From Charina bottae (Eukaryota; Chordata; Lepidosauria; Squamata; Charinaidae), in assembly GCA_023362775.1 (NCBI GenBank), contig JALMGJ010000003.1, positions 76,121,355-76,185,354 on the forward strand: a DNA stretch of 64,000 nucleotides, given 5' to 3'. The notes below the pieces were generated by a model. It was not told the origin of the DNA and ran no database searches. It worked only from the letters and a program-made list of their open reading frames with translations. A program made the position numbers and the translations under genes. Positions 59,401 through 64,000 of the stretch are shown here, piece by piece. Each line of letters starts with the position of its first letter. The stretch's first letter is position 1.

Positions 59401-62400
59401 GCTCATGAATTTATCTTCTGTATTAACCCACCAAATGTTAGCAAGAACAATCTTATCAGATTTATGTTTCATAATTTCAACTGTGCAGACATTCTGCCAC
59501 ATAATGGAATGGAAAAGCTTTAATCATAGGACAGCTGAGATGGACAGAGTTTGTTATAAACCCCACAACTATCTGTCCAGTACAGACATAGTGACAGTTC
59601 CACTAGTACTAGTTCATATCCCTGGATAATTTGTTCAAAAGGAAAAAACAAGAATGGGTTTATGCTGAAGTTCAAACTATAATGTGGTTAGTTAGATTTT
59701 GTTTTGGCATGTTCTATTAACTGAGTAATGGAGATTGCTAACTCATAGTTTATGGCTTATTGTTTCTGTGAACACAGCTAGTTGTGGCTTATCCAGTAAA
59801 TTATGGTCAAACCACTATGACTAAATGGGGTTAATGAACCCAATTTATACTTCTAGGGATTGGTTTTGTATGAAAAGATGGATTTGGATGGTTTGTCAAG
59901 CTTTTTGTGTAGGCATCTCTGCCAACATCTTTTCAGCCACTCAGCTAGTTCCTACATCGTTTGCATGTTCTCAGAAGTTGAGGCAAGGATAATGAAGTTA
60001 GGCTTCTTTAAATTCTGATTTAAATTTTTAGACAGAAATATATTACACTTGCTGAAAAACAATCCCATTTGCCTCATGGAACCATAAACTGGGTCTGAAG
60101 CACACACTTATTTGGGAAAGACATTTGCTAATTTGTGAGTAAATGTTATGGAAGGACCATTGTATAATATACAAATGCTTATATTGGTCGACTGTTTTAA
60201 TTCCAGTTCTAGCAATACCTCAGTAGCACTAAAGGGCTCTCAAGTGAAAATAATCCAGGATGAGCTACTGCTATTTGATCACGCAGGGAGGTGACATTGG
60301 TAACTAGGACAATGTGTGCCATCATTTAAAGCATGAAACCATGTTAGGACCTAATATCAAATGTTTTTTCGACAGCCCTGTACTTATGGCATCAGAAAAA
60401 ACCACATGGTTGGACTATAGTCCTCTTCACCTGCAATCTGCTTGTTGGATGGGAATGCTGAGTTATAATCCAACACATCTGAAGAATATCAGATTGGAGA
60501 AAGCCAATGTAATAGCAATTATTCAGTTTTGCTTTTTTCTCTTCAATTCACATCTTCTATTCCAGTTCTGAAAGACAGCTCTCCAATCGTTTTTCCTCCT
60601 ACGGCATTTCCCCCCTATTTTTGTTTTGCAACTTCACTCCTTCCACTCAGATTAAATTGCAAGAATTACCAGGATATACGTGTTAAGTCTATTCTTCATC
60701 CACATCAATTCCCTCCCTCTAACATAACAAAGATATCTGCATTCACTGGATATCCAGTTAGCATGAGCCTGTAACAGAGGACTTTGTGGATAAATGTTGT
60801 CTTTCACAGGATTTAACTGACTAGCTTCTTTAGGCTAAGAATTTGCATTAGTTAAAACTTCTAAAGACATTGAACACTTGCAGGATTCATCCCTTTGAAT
60901 AAAAATTTGTTTCCTACAGGGGCCTTTGGCACACTTCATCTAGCAGTTTCTTAATGGGTTCTTGGGACATACTACAGCCTGGTTAACACAATAATTTGGC
61001 AAGACAGCAGCACACTAAGGCTGACCAAAGAGCATGGATTAAGTAGGCTTCGGGGCCTACATGATTGTCTCAACAATTACCTCATAGCTCAAAATGCAAA
61101 AAGGGCCAAGTTAGAAATGACCAACTGATGTTTATATCAAACTGAGGGCTTCAACAGCGACAATATGAAACAGCCAACTAAGGAAGCTCCCCAGTTCTGG
61201 GACTTTGGGAGTGGGGAAAAGTTTTCATTCTTTCTCTCTCTCTCTTTTATATATTCCCTCAACCCAAAAAGATCATCTCATTACAGTGGTTCTCTACATT
61301 CCAGAAAAGGCCATCAACGGAAGCTTCCCTTGAAATGCAAATTGCAGCTTTGGTGACCCCATTTTTCCTGAGAGTGTAGAGGTCAGACAAAAACCCACCT
61401 CTTTCCCATCCCAAATTCTAGAATCCTAAGGCTTCCCTGCAATCACTATTTACTTACAATACTATTGTCAGATCTAATCTACTAATTGTTCTAATTACAA
61501 GTACAATTTTAATTGCATTTAATTAATTTTAATTGTGCAACCCCATGGAAAGAGGATCCTACCTTGGGGAAAGAGTTGATCTTGACCTCCTGGTCCCACT
61601 GTTCTATGCATCCTGAACTCGTGTTGTGCTGGCTGTGTGTTACTCCTGGTCAGGAAAAGCTGTCCTGCCTGCTGCTGATGGAATCAATGCAAGCTATATG
61701 GCTTGTTAAAACCAGCTGAGGGGCTGGGATTAAAAAGAGTGCAGTTTGGCCTGCAATGCTTTTCTGGCCAAAGAAATGCCTCTGCTCTATCTGGGTGGCA
61801 GAAAGTGTAGATTACACAGTGGAAAACTCCGTTTGGAGCCTGCCTTGTGGTATATAGGAACATAGTTCCTTTTCTATAAAGCCCTTCCGCAGAAATTTGG
61901 ATGACCTCCACATCTCCTTAGTAGAAACAGCAGCATGCACCCAAGTGTTTTTACTCGAAGCTTTCTTTTTAGGACTGCACACAGTGGAAGGCACTGTAAT
62001 TTGTTTAGGCCAGTCAGTCACTTAAAGGCAAGTCCCCAGAGAGGCATGTTCTTCAGCCTCCGTTTATGCAAGTCTTTCTGTTTGCACTAACTGCAAGCTC
62101 TGTTTTGGGCAGATGTGGGGAAAAGGATCAGCTGACAACCAAGGTTTTCATTTCCGTCATGCTGCGGTAGAGTTGCTGCCAGTGTAACCACAGCATCTTC
62201 TGCTAAACAAGCTCCCTCCTATGTAGCTCTGCTCAGATTATTTATACCACCTAGATCTTGACCTGCAACACATCCAGACAGATGGAGGGAGTGTATTATT
62301 CTTACATCTTTCCAAAAACATTGATATACCACGTCACATCCTTCTTCCCATATCTTTTCTGGCTCAAAGCAAGTTATGAGGACTTATAACTCAATACAGA

Positions 62401-62631
62401 AACTGACCGACAAAGTTTCAATACAGAAAGTAACTAAGAAACGAGGTTCATTGCATCTCTGAGCTGTCTTTGGTCCCTTCTGCACTATGTCACCCTCCAC
62501 CCACACAACTTGAGGAAGTGATCATAGTAGCACCCTGTTAGAATGGCTCTTGTGAGCCTGATCCATAGGCTTGTGCGCAGAGATTTTTGCTGAAGGCATC
62601 GGGTGAAAAGAGACAGCCCAATACCACACTT
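56411..62631. other. Long intergenic stretch upstream of the KLF15-like gene and downstream of SLC45A3
   Basis: Six kb without a recognised gene or clear repeat boundary. Includes a 12-bp-arm hairpin at 59042-59070 and a hAT-like scrap near 60460 (gttataatccaacacatctg). No conserved element could be picked by eye; alignment would be needed to find enhancers. Confidence 0.45.
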
Positions 62632-62637
62632 TTTATT
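62632..62637 (-). terminator. Candidate poly(A) signal for SLC45A3
   Basis: An AATAAA on the minus strand lies about 155 nt past the SLC45A3 stop codon. It would give a short 3' UTR. Mammalian 3' UTRs of this gene are longer, so other sites may be used. Confidence 0.35.
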
Positions 62638-62790
62638 TATTAAGAGACCCTGAGATCAACCCAGTTATTTTCCTTCAGCCAGATATTTTGCACATCTCAT
62701 TGTAACAATCAGAGAAGCAGAAAGAGGCCTCCTGACTCTTCTCTATTATGTGTTTTAATGTACATAATTTTTCTCTCTAGTTTTCTCCTT

Positions 62791-63219
62791 CTATACTGAA
62801 TACTTGGCCATATCACTTTTGTCAAAAATAACTTTGGTTGCAAAGTAAATGGCTACCAACCCAAAGCCAGTAGCAGATGCCATATAAGTGGTGACAGACT
62901 GTGTGAACTGAACCAGTGAACCCATCAGAAGGGATGGGATAACCTGGGAAAGAAGAAAAGCACTGTCCAAGATGGCCAGATCTGAACAGATGCCTCGGCT
63001 TGCAGTTGCAGTGTCTGAATCTCCCACCATCATCATGAGTGAGACTTCACAGGGTGAGCTGACACAGATAGAAGAGCCAGCAACAGGGGGAGAGTACAGG
63101 CTTCCACCATGTCCATTCTGGTAGGTCAACTTCTGAGCAGAAAGGTGGTTTTTGAGAAAACCAAGTTTCTTTTCTGATTGAGCTGCATCCTCTTTACTTT
63201 TATACTTAGGCAAATATAT
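62791..63219 (-). CDS. SLC45A3: SLC45A3 (prostein) last coding exon
   Basis: This exon encodes the C-terminal 142 residues of SLC45A3, a multipass membrane protein of the SLC45 sugar/H+ symporter family. The acceptor tgctttcag ends at 63220, the first codon ATA starts at 63219 (phase 0), and the TAG is at 62791-62793. A variable hydrophilic loop (YLPKYKSKEDAAQ...) is followed by DLAILDSAFLLSQVIPSLLMG, the first of two predicted membrane helices, then VTTYMASATGFGLVAIYFAT, the second. It ends FDKSDMAKYSV, almost the FDKSDLAKYSA I recall for human. The exon is intact. Upstream exons lie right of the window, and 63220-64000 is intron. Confidence 0.94.
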   Translation of the reverse strand: MYLPKYKSKEDAAQSEKKLGFLKNHLSAQKLTYQNGHGGSLYSPPVAGSSICVSSPCEVSLMMMVGDSDTATASRGICSDLAILDSAFLLSQVIPSLLMGSLVQFTQSVTTYMASATGFGLVAIYFATKVIFDKSDMAKYSV

Positions 63220-64000
63220 CTGAAAGCAAAAGAAAATAAAAGATGGTAAGATGTTAGGAGACAATTCAGCAAAGGCATAGGAACCACAAAATAAGATATG
63301 AAATATATGATTAGATGGAGCACAGAAAAGTGGGGATGAAAGCTTTTAAATATAGATCAACAGAAGAAACAAAGATAGCTGTTTTCTAGAAATCAAATTT
63401 ATCATTCAAGCTATTTCACATGAATTGAGGATTCATTAAAAAAAAAGAGCTCAAGGCAGCTCGGTATTATTTACCATTTAGGTACCATTTAAATTTATAT
63501 AATGTCAGCCTGGTCAAAGTTCTTTATCCAATACAGAACAGTCAGGACCTGATTCCAAGAAGATGACAGTTCTGTAAACACAATACGATTCAAGGGCATG
63601 CATGAAATGCAACCGACTTACACAGCTTGTGCACTGGAAGCTTCAGACAGAGTTAGTCTTGCTGGCTCTCACAACACTGGAATGGCAGCTGTTATGGAGA
63701 AACTCACTTCAGAAGAAAGAAGCAAAAAGACAGAGGAAGCAGATATAAAGGACGGACAAGAGGCAGAGAAAAAAGAGGAGGCTTGGGTAGAACTGTATCA
63801 CCCTACAAAGGTCTACAAAGAAGATACAGTATTCACTCAGCAGTCGTGCAATTAAAGTGAGGTAACGGGGAACACCTGCTTTGGGCATGACCTGATTGGG
63901 GTGCCAAACTGGCAAAGACAAGTAATATAGTGACAGTTTCGAATAATATTTTAACAACAGAAGTAACATTTGTTTAAGGGTTAGCAGTACCATCAGTTCT
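63220..64000. other. SLC45A3 intron, nothing recognised
   Basis: Intronic sequence upstream of the last coding exon. The open plus-strand frame at 63598-63855 shows no family resemblance and is treated as chance. Confidence 0.6.

Noticed and set aside
63598..63855. Glutamate/lysine-rich open frame on the plus strand
   Set aside because: Lies in an SLC45A3 intron, has no recognised similarity, and its charged composition follows from purine-rich sequence.

Overview
The window looks like nuclear DNA of a squamate reptile (lizard or snake). Evidence: two Bov-B (RTE) LINE copies, tRNA-derived SINEs with Bov-B-like tails, 5S-rRNA-derived SINEs, L2/CR1 fragments, Penelope-like hairpins, many hAT and TA-flanked MITEs, and spliced vertebrate genes. 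The species cannot be fixed; several MITE families are ones I associate with snakes and related lizards.

Three protein-coding genes lie head-to-tail on the minus strand. (1) ELK4, an ETS factor and SRF partner: the ETS exon is 3610-3825, the large exon is 1105-2001, a candidate non-coding first exon and CpG-island promoter lie near 11.15-11.8 kb, and the last exon(s) lie left of base 1. (2) A KLF15-like zinc-finger gene: coding exons 36102-37027 and 27758-27938 join in frame into 368 codons, with a CpG-island promoter at about 46.9-48.4 kb. (3) The last coding exon of SLC45A3 (62791-63219). The order ELK4 - SLC45A3, same strand, matches the human 1q32 locus as I remember it. The KLF15-like gene between them is not in my recollection of the human interval, so it may be a paralogue lost in mammals.

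Region by region: 1-11.8 kb is ELK4 with its introns (TA MITEs, a solo LTR, a CR1 fragment, SINE, hAT copy). 11.8-26.9 kb is intergenic and repeat-dense: an L2 fragment with a 5' snap-back, a 2.1-kb L1-type non-autonomous element carrying a Penelope-like hairpin, and two Bov-B copies, the second split by a 3'-truncated L1. 26.9-48.4 kb is the KLF15-like gene; its introns hold hAT, SINE, Penelope-like and L2 insertions and a second 2.1-kb L1-type element. 48.4-62.6 kb is intergenic, with two hAT elements carrying an expandable minisatellite and two SINEs. 62.6-64 kb is the 3' end of SLC45A3.

The most unusual signals are: a hAT family whose four copies carry 1, 2, 6 and 15 units of the same 56/61-bp minisatellite, three with perfect 8-bp target duplications; an L1-mobilised 2.1-kb family with a conserved small ORF; an L1 5' half flanked by a 142-bp target duplication inside Bov-B; two Bov-B copies sharing three nonsense codons; and palindromic Penelope-like insertions with hammerhead-like motifs. 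No prokaryotic features, tRNA genes, CRISPR arrays or complete viruses were seen.
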